Notes: a model not told the origin generated them from the sequence alone. Positions 1-6,415 are shown, counted from the first letter of the stretch. The stretch: 8,340 nucleotides of DNA from Synechococcales cyanobacterium PMM_0073 (GCA_949127695.1 CASBQH010000361.1:1-8340); one strand, 5' to 3'. A program made the numbers and translations.

Positions 1-1
1 G

Positions 2-364
2 GTGATGGGCAGCGTAGTGGGTCTCACCGGCTGGCGGGGGCGAGCGCTGGGTGGAACCGAGGCCATCAAAAGCTGGGGCGACCACCAGAAAATTGCGCCG
101 TTGATGTATTTGTTTATTCTGCTGGGCTATACGGGCGGCTTGCTGTCGCTGGTAATGCAGCAGCAGCCGATTCTGAGCAGCCCGCATTTCTGGACCGGCA
201 CAGCAGCCGTTTTGTTGCTCAGTGTAAATGCCCTGCTGGCAGCCGCCAAGTTTGGGAAAGCTAAGCTGGCGCTGCGGACTGTCCATGCTTATTTAGGCAG
301 TACAGCGCTCTGTCTGCTGTTTTTACATGCGCTGTTTGGGCTGAAGCTGGGCTTGTCAATTTGA
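2..364 (+). CDS. DUF4079-like membrane protein, 5' end cut off by the window
   Basis: The open frame reaches the left edge of the window, so the protein is probably longer than the 120 residues visible; the GTG at 2 and ATG at 5 need not be the true start. Three hydrophobic segments are visible at about residues 32-52, 64-82 and 96-116, so it is an integral membrane protein. Histidines at 28, 62 and 95 sit at membrane-segment edges and another at 109 lies inside the last segment. The pattern HQKIAPLMYLFILLGYTGG followed by SPHFWTG resembles the cyanobacterial DUF4079 family, which has been compared with cytochrome b561-like proteins. Heme binding is only an inference from the histidines, and the function is unknown. 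It lies 70 nt upstream of comEC on the same strand. Family assignment is from memory of the pattern, not a search. Confidence 0.6.
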   Translation: MMGSVVGLTGWRGRALGGTEAIKSWGDHQKIAPLMYLFILLGYTGGLLSLVMQQQPILSSPHFWTGTAAVLLLSVNALLAAAKFGKAKLALRTVHAYLGSTALCLLFLHALFGLKLGLSI

Positions 365-368
365 GACC

Positions 369-434
369 GACAGCATAGCGCCCTGAAGGCTGCGAGTCAC
401 AGCAGCAGACTCCACGCAAGTTCAGGGTGCTGTC
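369..434 (+). promoter_or_regulatory. Long imperfect hairpin ending at the comEC start codon
   Basis: GACAGCA (369-375) and CCCTGAA (381-387) pair perfectly with TGCTGTC (428-434) and TTCAGGG (421-427), leaving a 5-nt bulge TAGCG on the left arm. Within the loop, GAGTC (394-398) pairs with GACTC (408-412), and TGC (391-393) can pair with GCA (416-418). The last paired base is directly before the ATG at 435. There is no T-run after the stem, so it is not a standard intrinsic terminator. It could shield the comEC start from ribosomes or be a processing site; that role is inference. No Shine-Dalgarno sequence is seen before comEC. Confidence 0.5.
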
Positions 435-2747
435 ATGATCGACAATCGTTTAGCCAATAGTCTGGCCATTTTTTGTTTGGCCTATATTTTGGGGCTACTG
501 CTGACTGGCCTGCCCGGTCAGGTGGCTGGCCTGCCGCTGGGGTTAGCCGTCAGCCTGCTGCTGGGCGTGGTTGCCGCTGGGGTGAGCCGCCGATTCTGGC
601 GCGGAGTTCCCGGCTGGGTTTGGCTGGTGGCCGGACTGGTGGGCTGTCTAGCTGGCCTCTATTTTCAAGTCCGCCTGCCGCAGCCCAGCGCCTCAGATAT
701 TTGCCATGCAGTCTGGACGGAAGCCGCAGCGCCCTGTCCGCCTGCGGCCTTTGCCAAAGCGGAGGTCAAAGTGGTTGAGGTGAAAGGGCAGGTGGTTTCT
801 TCGCCTCGGTTAACCCGCAGCGGCAAGCTCCAGTTTGAGCTGGAGGCTGAGCAAGTCCGCGATCAGGCTGGGCTGCTGCCGCCCCAGTCTGTCACAGGTC
901 AGCTCTACGTGACAATCCCGCCCACTTCAGGCGAGCAGCTCTATCCAGGGCTGAGCGTAACGGTGACAGGCCAGCTTTATGCGCCCAAACCTGCGGCCAA
1001 TCCGGGCGGCTTCGACTTTAAAAAATATCTGGCGCAGCAGGGCATTTTTGCCGGACTGAACGGCAAAGCCTTGGCCTACCCCACCGACCAAAAGCCTGCG
1101 CCGCCGCTGCTCTGGTCAATGCGGCAGCGGATTACGCAGGTGCAGGAACGGGGACTGGGCAATCCAGAGGGCGCGTTAGTCAGCGCAATGGTAATGGGGA
1201 AAGCAGCAGTTGATGTTCCCTATGACATTCAAGATCAGTTTAAGCAAACGGGGCTGGCACATGCCTTGGCCGCTTCTGGAACCCAGGTGACGCTGCTGGT
1301 GGGCGTCGTTTTGGCTCTGACGCAACGCCTGTCAAGCCGTCTACGGTTTGGCCTGGGCTGCGGCGTTTTGCTGCTCTATATTGGCCTGACGGGGATTGAG
1401 CCTTCGGTGCTGCGAGCTGGGATTATGGGCTTTGTGGCGCTGTTTGCGCTGACGGCCAATCGCAAGGTAAAGCCGCTGGGTTCGCTGCTGCTGGCGGCAG
1501 TCTTGCTGTTGATTTACAATCCGCTCTGGGTATTCAATCTCGGCTTTCTCCTCAGCTTTCTCGCCACATTAGGTTTACTGGTGACAGTACCAGTCATCTC
1601 TAAATGGCTCGACTGGATGCCCAGCAATCTCGTGCCCATGTTTGCAGTTCCAATCGCCGCATACCTCTGGACGCTGCCGCTGATGCTAGCTGTGTTTGGG
1701 GCAGTTGCTCCTTACAGCATTCTGATTAATGTTCTCGTCAGTCCACTGATTGGGCTAATTAGCATAGGCGGCATGATCAGCGCGGCGGCAGCTCTGATCT
1801 ATCCAGATCTGGGCAGTTTGCTGGCTTGGACGCTCTATTTTCCAACTCACGGGTTTCTCAAAATTGCTGAACTGGGTAGCCTGCTACCGGGCGCTACTGT
1901 AGCAGTCGGCATCATTCATCCGGCAATCGTAGTATTGCTCTATGGCCTAATTATCTGGGTTTGGCGCTGGTCAAAGCTACATCGCTACTGGTGGCTGGCG
2001 CTGATGGCAGGGACAGTGCTGGTGGCTGCTCCAATTGCCTACAGTGCGACTAACCTCTCACAGGTGACGGTATTGGCAACCCAGCCTCCGGTATTAGTGG
2101 TGCAAGATCGGGGAACGGTGGGTTTAGTTCATGGCGGCAGTGCCAAAGATGCCGAATTTACGGTGCTACCGTTTTTGCAAAAGCAGGGGATTAACCAAAT
2201 TAATTGGATGATTGCACCTTGGCTCAAAGTCTCTGAACTAGAGGGCTTGAACCAGATCTTTGCGACAAAGCGGCCTCAGTTTTTTTACAGCAGCACTGAC
2301 TTTGCTGATCCAAAAGCAAATCAGGATTACCAGCTGCTGCAAGCGCAGGTCAAAGCAAATCAGGGGACAGCTATGGCGCTGTCACTCGGTCAGCAAGTCC
2401 AGATCGGTTCGGCCTCAGTTGCAATAATTCACAGCCGCCTCAATATTTTGCTAATGCAGTTTGGCGAACAATCATGGCTATGGTTTGAGCAAGCGCTGTC
2501 GCTCCAACAGGAGGCTGATTTAATCCGACAGCTCAAGCCTGTAGATGGCATCGGCTGGTCGGGTCAAGCGCTGTCGCCTCAGCTGCTAGAGCACCTGCAC
2601 CCCAAGCTGGCAATTGCCTTTGGCCAGACCGTTGATCCGGCCACTGAGCGGTGGCTACAACAGCATCAGGTAACGCTGCAAATGTTGCAGCAGGGAGCGG
2701 TTCAGCTCGGCGACAGTTCGGCAGTCCAGTTTGTTGATGCCAGCTAG
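435..2747 (+). CDS. comEC: ComEC/Rec2 family DNA-uptake channel protein
   Basis: This 770-residue inner-membrane protein is the predicted channel that carries single-stranded DNA across the cytoplasmic membrane during natural transformation. Three N-terminal membrane segments (about 8-80) are followed by a soluble OB-fold/DUF4131-like region (about 105-215) with the family pattern NPGGFDF at 189-195. The polytopic competence domain begins near 245 and runs to about 550, with the core motif GLAHALAASGTQV at 273-285 replacing the common bacterial form ending SGLHV. The C-terminal 220 residues sit where the family carries a metallo-beta-lactamase-like domain. The expected HxHxDH metal motif is absent: APWLKVSELEGL stands where the histidine and aspartate ligands would be. 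Length is normal for the family. The ATG at 435 has no clear ribosome-binding site but gives a sensible membrane N-terminus. Family assignment is strong; the reading of the C-terminal domain is inference. Confidence 0.93.
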   Translation: MIDNRLANSLAIFCLAYILGLLLTGLPGQVAGLPLGLAVSLLLGVVAAGVSRRFWRGVPGWVWLVAGLVGCLAGLYFQVRLPQPSASDICHAVWTEAAAPCPPAAFAKAEVKVVEVKGQVVSSPRLTRSGKLQFELEAEQVRDQAGLLPPQSVTGQLYVTIPPTSGEQLYPGLSVTVTGQLYAPKPAANPGGFDFKKYLAQQGIFAGLNGKALAYPTDQKPAPPLLWSMRQRITQVQERGLGNPEGALVSAMVMGKAAVDVPYDIQDQFKQTGLAHALAASGTQVTLLVGVVLALTQRLSSRLRFGLGCGVLLLYIGLTGIEPSVLRAGIMGFVALFALTANRKVKPLGSLLLAAVLLLIYNPLWVFNLGFLLSFLATLGLLVTVPVISKWLDWMPSNLVPMFAVPIAAYLWTLPLMLAVFGAVAPYSILINVLVSPLIGLISIGGMISAAAALIYPDLGSLLAWTLYFPTHGFLKIAELGSLLPGATVAVGIIHPAIVVLLYGLIIWVWRWSKLHRYWWLALMAGTVLVAAPIAYSATNLSQVTVLATQPPVLVVQDRGTVGLVHGGSAKDAEFTVLPFLQKQGINQINWMIAPWLKVSELEGLNQIFATKRPQFFYSSTDFADPKANQDYQLLQAQVKANQGTAMALSLGQQVQIGSASVAIIHSRLNILLMQFGEQSWLWFEQALSLQQEADLIRQLKPVDGIGWSGQALSPQLLEHLHPKLAIAFGQTVDPATERWLQQHQVTLQMLQQGAVQLGDSSAVQFVDAS

Positions 2748-2770
2748 ACTACCCGATCCGGTGGTCAAAA

Positions 2771-2779
2771 TGGTAGAAT
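2771..2779 (+). promoter_or_regulatory. Candidate extended -10 of tRNA-Ser
   Basis: TGGTAGAAT contains a TGn extension followed by TAGAAT, ending 7 nt before the first base of the tRNA. This spacing would start transcription at about 2786. No good -35 box is visible 17 bp upstream, so the call rests on the extended -10 alone. Confidence 0.35.
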
Positions 2780-2786
2780 TGCTGAC

Positions 2787-2871
2787 GGAGAGGTGGCAGA
2801 GTGGTTGAATGCGCTTGACTCGAAATCAGGTTTGGGGTAACTCAACGGGGGTTCGAATCCCCCCCTCTCCG
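2787..2871 (+). tRNA. tRNA-Ser (anticodon CGA)
   Basis: An 85-nt cloverleaf. The acceptor arms GGAGAGG (2787-2793) and CCTCTCC (2864-2870) pair fully, with discriminator G at 2871. The anticodon stem CTTGA/TCAGG encloses the loop CTCGAAA, with CGA at 2821-2823 reading UCG serine codons. A long variable arm (about 2831-2846) is typical of class II tRNAs such as serine. The T arm GGGGG-TTCGAAT-CCCCC spans 2847-2863. The CCA end is not encoded and must be added enzymatically. It begins 39 nt after the comEC stop and faces tRNA-Pro on the other strand. Confidence 0.97.
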
Positions 2872-2934
2872 TTGGACTTGATTGGATATCGAGGCTATCA
2901 GGGCTTGGCTTGCTTCGTGCAACGACATCAAGCG

Positions 2935-2954
2935 CAACACTAATTTGTCAACGA
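2935..2954 (+). repeat. Isolated copy of the inter-tRNA repeat unit
   Basis: CAACACTAATTTGTCAACGA matches the unit at 3027-3046 at 18 of 20 positions and is in the same orientation. It lies 53 bp left of the main array. Its core ACTAATTTGT, read on the minus strand as ACAAATTAGT, resembles half-sites in the ends of cyanobacterial Tn7-like elements. Confidence 0.6.
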
Positions 2955-2987
2955 TTGAAAATGCAACAGCTGGTAACAGTCAAGTGG

Positions 2988-3085
2988 CGACAGTAAAGCG
3001 TGAAGACGACAGTAATCTGAGATAAACGACACTAATTTGTGAACGACGACAAATAAAGTGTTATTCAACATTATTCGACAGACAC
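2988..3085 (+). repeat. Degenerate tandem array, period 19-20 bp, five units
   Basis: Units begin at 2988 (CGACAGTAAAGCG), 3007 (CGACAGTAATCTGA), 3027 (CGACACTAATTTGTGAACGA), 3047 (CGACAAATAAAGTG) and 3066 (CAACATTATTCGACA). The spacings are 19, 20, 20 and 19 bp, about two helical turns, so the same face of the DNA would be presented at each unit. The shared core is roughly CGACAnTAA followed by a GT-rich half. Regular helical phasing suggests a row of protein-binding sites rather than a CRISPR array, since the units abut with no spacers. Confidence 0.6.
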
Positions 3086-3088
3086 AAA

Positions 3089-3162
3089 TCGGGATGACAG
3101 GATTCGAACCTGCGGCCCCTTCGTCCCGAACGAAGTGCGCTACCAAGCTGCGCCACATCCCG
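3089..3162 (-). tRNA. tRNA-Pro (anticodon CGG)
   Basis: A 74-nt cloverleaf on the minus strand. The acceptor arm CGGGATG pairs with CATCCCG, followed by discriminator A (complement of T3089). The anticodon stem CTTCG/CGAAG encloses the loop TTCGGGA, with CGG complementary to plus-strand 3126-3128, reading CCG proline codons. The T loop is TTCGAAT. No CCA end is encoded. It converges on tRNA-Ser, and the repeat array begins immediately downstream of its 3' end. Confidence 0.96.
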
Positions 3163-3501
3163 TATCTTAACGTGAAACCCAACTCTGCCAACTGGCGCTT
3201 CACCTTATGCTATCGCCAATTTTACCCCAGAGCGGCTCTTTCTGACCACTCAGATTTTCAGCACAATTTGTCTCAGGCGGCAGAGTGATTGACAGCAGTG
3301 CTGTGCCTTGATTCTAAAAATCTCTTGAAAATCTCTCTATCTGCTCATGCGCTGCTGCGAAGTTCGATCTTCAGGCTCGACTTTTATGACTTTTCTCCGT
3401 CCTTTACGAAATAGCATCGCCCCAAAAACAGCCCGCTGGAGAGGCAGATGCGAGCTTGATGGGAGTAGTCGTCAGAATCTGCGGCGTTGCAGTATGATAA
3501 A
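3163..3501. other. Intergenic gap between tRNA-Pro and the znuA promoter
   Basis: No convincing coding region was seen on either strand. The first part must hold the minus-strand promoter of tRNA-Pro; a TAAAAT -10-like hexamer occurs on that strand (plus-strand ATTTTA near 3220) without a good -35. A plus-strand TTGACA at 3289-3294 overlaps the 13-bp palindrome ACAGCAGTGCTGT (3292-3304) and is followed 18 bp later by TCTAAA (3313-3318), a weak possible promoter. A short direct repeat AAAATCTCT occurs at 3317 and 3328. Nothing else is supported. Confidence 0.5.
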
Positions 3502-3530
3502 TTGACTGATAATGATTCTCATTGTATCTT
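3502..3530 (+). promoter_or_regulatory. Promoter of the znuACB operon
   Basis: A -35 box TTGACT (3502-3507) and a -10 box TATCTT (3525-3530) are separated by exactly 17 bp, an ideal sigma-70-type arrangement. Transcription would start near 3537, leaving a leader of about 70 nt. znuA is preceded by TAAGGA (3591-3596), 10 nt before its ATG. Confidence 0.65.
3507..3521. promoter_or_regulatory. Zur/Fur-type operator
   Basis: TGATAAT-G-ATTCTCA is a 7-1-7 inverted repeat with a single mismatch, matching the form of cyanobacterial Zur boxes (TGATAATnATTATCA-like, from memory). It lies between the -35 and -10 boxes of the znu promoter, where a bound repressor would block RNA polymerase. Because it precedes zinc-importer genes, zinc-loaded Zur is the likely ligand; Fur sites look similar and cannot be excluded from sequence alone. 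Confidence 0.7.
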
Positions 3531-3606
3531 TAGCTTTGGTTGACTTTAGAAAGAACGCTGCTCTACTGGCTAAATTACTCTAGCTCGCTGTAAGGAATGC
3601 CTGAAA

Positions 3607-4659
3607 ATGAATCGTTTTACGCCAACCGTTGGATTGCTCAAGCTCGCTCGGCAGTCTGCTCACTCCGGCTCAATTGCCCTGGTTGCCGCGATGGCAATTG
3701 GCTTAGGCAGCTGTGCGCCAACTTCAAATTCGGCTGGCACTGGGTCTGGCGCTGAGTCTCCCCAAGCCGATTCGGCTGGCACTGCTCCGACAGAGGATCA
3801 GCTGAAGGTCGTGACGACGTTTTTGCCGATGACACAATTTACTAAAGCCGTAGCAGGCGATCGGGCAGAGGTGACTCAACTCCTGCCCACCAACGTTGGC
3901 CCCCATGACTACCAGGCCAAGCCAGAAGATGCTCAGAAGCTGGCTCAAGCCGATTTGCTGGTGCAGAACGGGCTTGAGCTAGAAGAATTTTTAGCAGATC
4001 TAGTTAAAAACGCCAGTAGTCCAAATTTGAAAGTGATTGATTCCAGCGAGGGAATTGCCACGATTACTACTGAAGAAATTGAGGGGCATGATCATGATCA
4101 CGCCGAGGGTGAAAAGGCCGAAGCTGGACATGATCACGGCGAGTTCAATCCGCATATCTGGCTTGATCCAAAGCGGGCAGTTCAGCAGGTCGAAAACATC
4201 CGCGATGGGCTGATTGCCGCCGATCCGCCCGGTGAGGCGGTTTACACCGCTAACGCTGCGGCCTACATCGAAGAACTGCGAAGCTTGGATAGCGAAATTT
4301 CCACAGCGCTTCAGCCCTATGCTGGCAAGACTTTTGTGGCGTTTCACGATTTTGCCCCCTATTTCGCCCAGAGCTATGATCTAAAAGCTGAATTCCTGGT
4401 TGAGGTTCCCGAAGAGAATCCAGCCCCAGCAGATGTGAAGCGGATTCTGGACACAGTGCAAGCTACCAATCTCAAAACTATTTTGAATGAGCCACAGGCG
4501 GGCGAAGATGCTTTTGCAGCGCTAGCTAAAGATGCGGGCGTACAGATCAGTATTTTTGATCCGGGCGAGACAGGCGGCACTGAAGCCTTGCAGCCTGACT
4601 ACTATTTCACGCTGATGCGCCAGAATCTGAAAAATTTGCAGTCTGCCTTTGGCGGATAG
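3607..4659 (+). CDS. znuA: Zinc ABC transporter, substrate-binding lipoprotein ZnuA
   Basis: The 350-residue periplasmic binding protein captures zinc and passes it to ZnuB. A hydrophobic signal segment (22-34) ends in the lipobox LGSC with Cys36 as the likely lipidated residue, followed by a Ser/Gly/Ala linker to about 63. The cluster A-I binding fold follows, with probable metal ligands His100 (GPHDY), His183 (NPHIWLDP), His247 (AFHDFAPYF) and Asp318 (IFDPGE). A His/Asp-rich loop at 161-177 (HDHDH then HDH) is typical of zinc rather than manganese members and may collect or sense zinc. The ATG at 3607 has the ribosome-binding site TAAGGA 10 nt upstream. It is first in the operon with znuC (80 nt downstream) and znuB, under the Zur-type promoter. 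The linker contains an in-frame 14-bp duplication encoding SAGT twice. The choice of zinc over manganese rests on the His loop and the operator. Confidence 0.94.
   Translation: MNRFTPTVGLLKLARQSAHSGSIALVAAMAIGLGSCAPTSNSAGTGSGAESPQADSAGTAPTEDQLKVVTTFLPMTQFTKAVAGDRAEVTQLLPTNVGPHDYQAKPEDAQKLAQADLLVQNGLELEEFLADLVKNASSPNLKVIDSSEGIATITTEEIEGHDHDHAEGEKAEAGHDHGEFNPHIWLDPKRAVQQVENIRDGLIAADPPGEAVYTANAAAYIEELRSLDSEISTALQPYAGKTFVAFHDFAPYFAQSYDLKAEFLVEVPEENPAPADVKRILDTVQATNLKTILNEPQAGEDAFAALAKDAGVQISIFDPGETGGTEALQPDYYFTLMRQNLKNLQSAFGG
3728..3783 (+). repeat. Pair of 14-bp direct repeats in the ZnuA linker
   Basis: ATTCGGCTGGCACT occurs at 3728-3741 and 3770-3783, 42 bp apart and therefore in frame. Both copies encode the SAGT portion of the low-complexity linker behind the lipidated cysteine, a region where length changes are normally tolerated. 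Confidence 0.7.
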
Positions 4660-4739
4660 CTTTAACCATCTGGTAAATTCTGGAAAGTTCTAACATCTAG
4701 CTCTATGCTGCTGACCAACCGAAATTTTGGAGGACTCGA

Positions 4740-5513
4740 TTGCGCGAAACGGTATTGGCAGTAGAGCGATTGAGCGTCCATCGTGGAGCTTACGAGGCAG
4801 TACAGGAGGTTTCTTTCTCGCTAGAGGCAGGCACCGATCTGGCAATTGTCGGCCCGAATGGCGCGGGTAAAAGCACGTTGATTCAGGCGATCTTGGGCAT
4901 TCTACCCTGCCAATCGGGGCATGTTGCCGTCTTGGGAGCGTCCTTGAGCCGAGCGGGGAAGCTGCCGCCCGCTGTCCGCCAGCAGATCGCCTACCTGCCG
5001 CAGAGCTTTTCATTTGATCGCCGCATTCCGATGACGGTGGCCGAACTGGTCGGCTTGGGCTGGGATCAGCTGGGTCTGCAACTGCCCTGGGCGGGCAGGC
5101 GAGCGCGCGGGCGGGCGATTCGGCAGGCGCTGGCTCAAGTCGATGCCATCTCGCTGATTGATCAGTCCGTGGGCGGGCTGTCGGGCGGCGAAACCAAGCG
5201 GGTGCTGTTGGCCTACTGTCTGGTGCGCCCGCGTCGGCTGCTGATTCTCGACGAAGCCCCCGCAGGGCTAGATGTTCGCAGCGAGTCTGACTTTTACCAG
5301 CTGCTGAGCGATTTAAAACAAGAGCAGGGCTGGGCAATTTTGCAGGTTTCGCATGATTTGGAAATGGTGCGGCGCAACTGTGATCGGGTGGTATGCCTGA
5401 ATCGACGCTTGCTCTGCCAGGGCATTCCAGAAGTCGCGCTGTCGCTGGAGAGCCTGACTACGGCCTATGGCTCCGAGTTCGCGCACTATCGGCATCAGCA
5501 TTCAGAACACTAG
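4740..5513 (+). CDS. znuC: Zinc ABC transporter, ATP-binding protein ZnuC
   Basis: The 257-residue cytoplasmic ATPase powers zinc import through ZnuB. All core ABC motifs are present: Walker A GPNGAGKST (38-46), Q-loop YLPQ (85-88), signature LSGGE (147-151), Walker B LLILDE (167-172), D-loop GLD (176-178) and the switch histidine His205 in VSHD. The residue after the Walker B glutamate is Ala173 rather than the usual proline (DEAPAGLD instead of DEP-AGLD-like), which should not abolish activity. The start is TTG at 4740: an in-frame stop lies at 4698-4700, no in-frame ATG or GTG lies between, and the strong site GGAGG (4729-4733) is 6 nt upstream. It follows znuA by 80 nt and precedes znuB by 10 nt. 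ABC ATPases of the manganese branch look alike; the neighbours decide for zinc. Confidence 0.93.
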   Translation: MRETVLAVERLSVHRGAYEAVQEVSFSLEAGTDLAIVGPNGAGKSTLIQAILGILPCQSGHVAVLGASLSRAGKLPPAVRQQIAYLPQSFSFDRRIPMTVAELVGLGWDQLGLQLPWAGRRARGRAIRQALAQVDAISLIDQSVGGLSGGETKRVLLAYCLVRPRRLLILDEAPAGLDVRSESDFYQLLSDLKQEQGWAILQVSHDLEMVRRNCDRVVCLNRRLLCQGIPEVALSLESLTTAYGSEFAHYRHQHSEH

Positions 5514-5523
5514 CGATAGCAAT

Positions 5524-6372
5524 ATGTCGATTAGCACAGAATTAACGGCAACCCTGGCGCGGGTCATAGATCTATTTCAGTTTCCCTTTATGCAGCGGGC
5601 TTTGCTGGGCGGCATTTTGACCGGGCTGATGGGTGGACTTTTGGGTAGCTTTACCATCCTGCGGCAGCTCTCTTTTTTTAGCGATGCGCTGGGGCATTCG
5701 GCGCTGCTGGGCATTAGCTTGGCCGTGCTGCTGGGACTCAACCCGGCGCTGGTTGTCCTGCCCTTTGCAGTGCTGTTTGGGCTGGGCGTCACCTATCTGC
5801 TAGAGAAAACGCAGCTCTGGACGGATGCGCTGCTGAATATCATTTACTCTTCGTCGCTGGCGCTGGCGGTGATTACGCTGAGCTTCGTGGGACAGTATAA
5901 AGGCGGTCTCAACAACCTACTGTTTGGCGATATTCTGGCCGTTCGCGAAATTGACCTCTGGCTGAGCGGACTGCTGCTGCTGGGCTGCATTCTGTTTATT
6001 GGCCTGACGCTCCGCACCCAAATGCTGCTGACGCTAAATGAGCCGATGGCCAAGGCGCGCGGGGTGGCGGTATCGGCGCAGCGCTCGGCCTTTATTGTGC
6101 TGCTGTCGCTGGTGGTGGCGGTTTCGATTAAAGCAATTGGCGTGCTGCTGGTCAGTGCGTTTGTAGTAATTCCGGCCTGTGCTTCGCAGCTGCTCTGCCA
6201 AAAGTTCACGCATCACCTGCTGCTGTCGGCGGCGCTGGGGGCGCTGAGCGCAGTTTTTGGGATGCTGCTGTCGGCGGTGTTTAACCTGCCTTCTGGGCCT
6301 AGCATCGTCGTGGTTCAGGTGACGATGTTTTTGGGCGCAGCTATTTTGCCGCACTTTCGGGCAACAGTCTAG
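5524..6372 (+). CDS. znuB: Zinc ABC transporter, permease ZnuB
   Basis: The 282-residue integral membrane protein of the ABC-3 family forms the zinc path across the inner membrane. Hydrophobic segments cover most of its length (eight or so). Family landmarks are SFFSDALGHSALLGI near the N-terminus, GVLLVSAFVVIPACAS in the second half and LPSGPSIVVV close to the C-terminus. The frame is open upstream to an ATG at 5467, but that start would overlap znuC by 47 nt and add 19 polar residues before the normal N-terminus. I therefore chose the ATG at 5524, 10 nt after the znuC stop, although its ribosome-binding site is weak. Translation is probably coupled to znuC. It is the last gene of the znu operon; no clear terminator follows. 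Confidence 0.93.
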   Translation: MSISTELTATLARVIDLFQFPFMQRALLGGILTGLMGGLLGSFTILRQLSFFSDALGHSALLGISLAVLLGLNPALVVLPFAVLFGLGVTYLLEKTQLWTDALLNIIYSSSLALAVITLSFVGQYKGGLNNLLFGDILAVREIDLWLSGLLLLGCILFIGLTLRTQMLLTLNEPMAKARGVAVSAQRSAFIVLLSLVVAVSIKAIGVLLVSAFVVIPACASQLLCQKFTHHLLLSAALGALSAVFGMLLSAVFNLPSGPSIVVVQVTMFLGAAILPHFRATV

Positions 6373-6415
6373 CTGATCACCATCCCAAGGACATGAGCAA
6401 AAATTTCTGCAATCT

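Larger units (their letters stand above)
2923..3086 (-). mobile_element. Possible solo end or remnant of a Tn7-like (CAST-type) transposon
   Basis: Read on the minus strand, this stretch contains repeated forms of TTCACAAATTAGTGTCGTT and TTTATTTGTCGTCGTTC. These resemble, from memory, the arrays of TnsB-binding sites at the ends of type V-K CRISPR-associated transposons of cyanobacteria, where units read like GTGACAAATTA-TGTCGT. All clear copies point the same way, which fits one transposon end with its outside edge next to tRNA-Pro. TGT trinucleotides suitable as a terminus start (minus strand) at 3086, 3084 and 3080, within 10 nt of the tRNA 3' end. Such elements are known to insert beside tRNA genes. 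No tnsB, tnsC, tniQ, cas12k or second inverted end is present here, so this could equally be an unrelated repeat or a MITE. Confidence 0.35.

Noticed and set aside
369..434. Intrinsic terminator of the DUF4079-like gene
   Set aside because: The stem is followed at once by the comEC ATG and not by a T-run.
2935..3085. CRISPR array
   Set aside because: Units are about 20 bp, degenerate and directly adjacent, with no unique spacers of constant length; this does not fit repeat-spacer structure.
2940..3288. Open frames on both strands across tRNA-Pro
   Set aside because: They run through a well-formed tRNA gene and the repeat array, have no ribosome-binding site and resemble no protein family.
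3857..3868. HIP1 octamer GCGATCGC
   Set aside because: The nearest match here is GCGATCGG; no perfect HIP1 was found in the window, so it is not evidence for or against a cyanobacterial host.
4690..5337. A 215-residue minus-strand open frame opposite znuC
   Set aside because: It is antisense to a gene with every ABC ATPase motif; its Arg/Pro/Ala/Ser-rich composition is that of a shadow frame in GC-rich DNA.
5467..5523. Longer N-terminus of ZnuB from the ATG at 5467
   Set aside because: It would overlap znuC by 47 nt and add 19 polar residues not expected before the ABC-3 permease N-terminus; no ribosome-binding site supports it.
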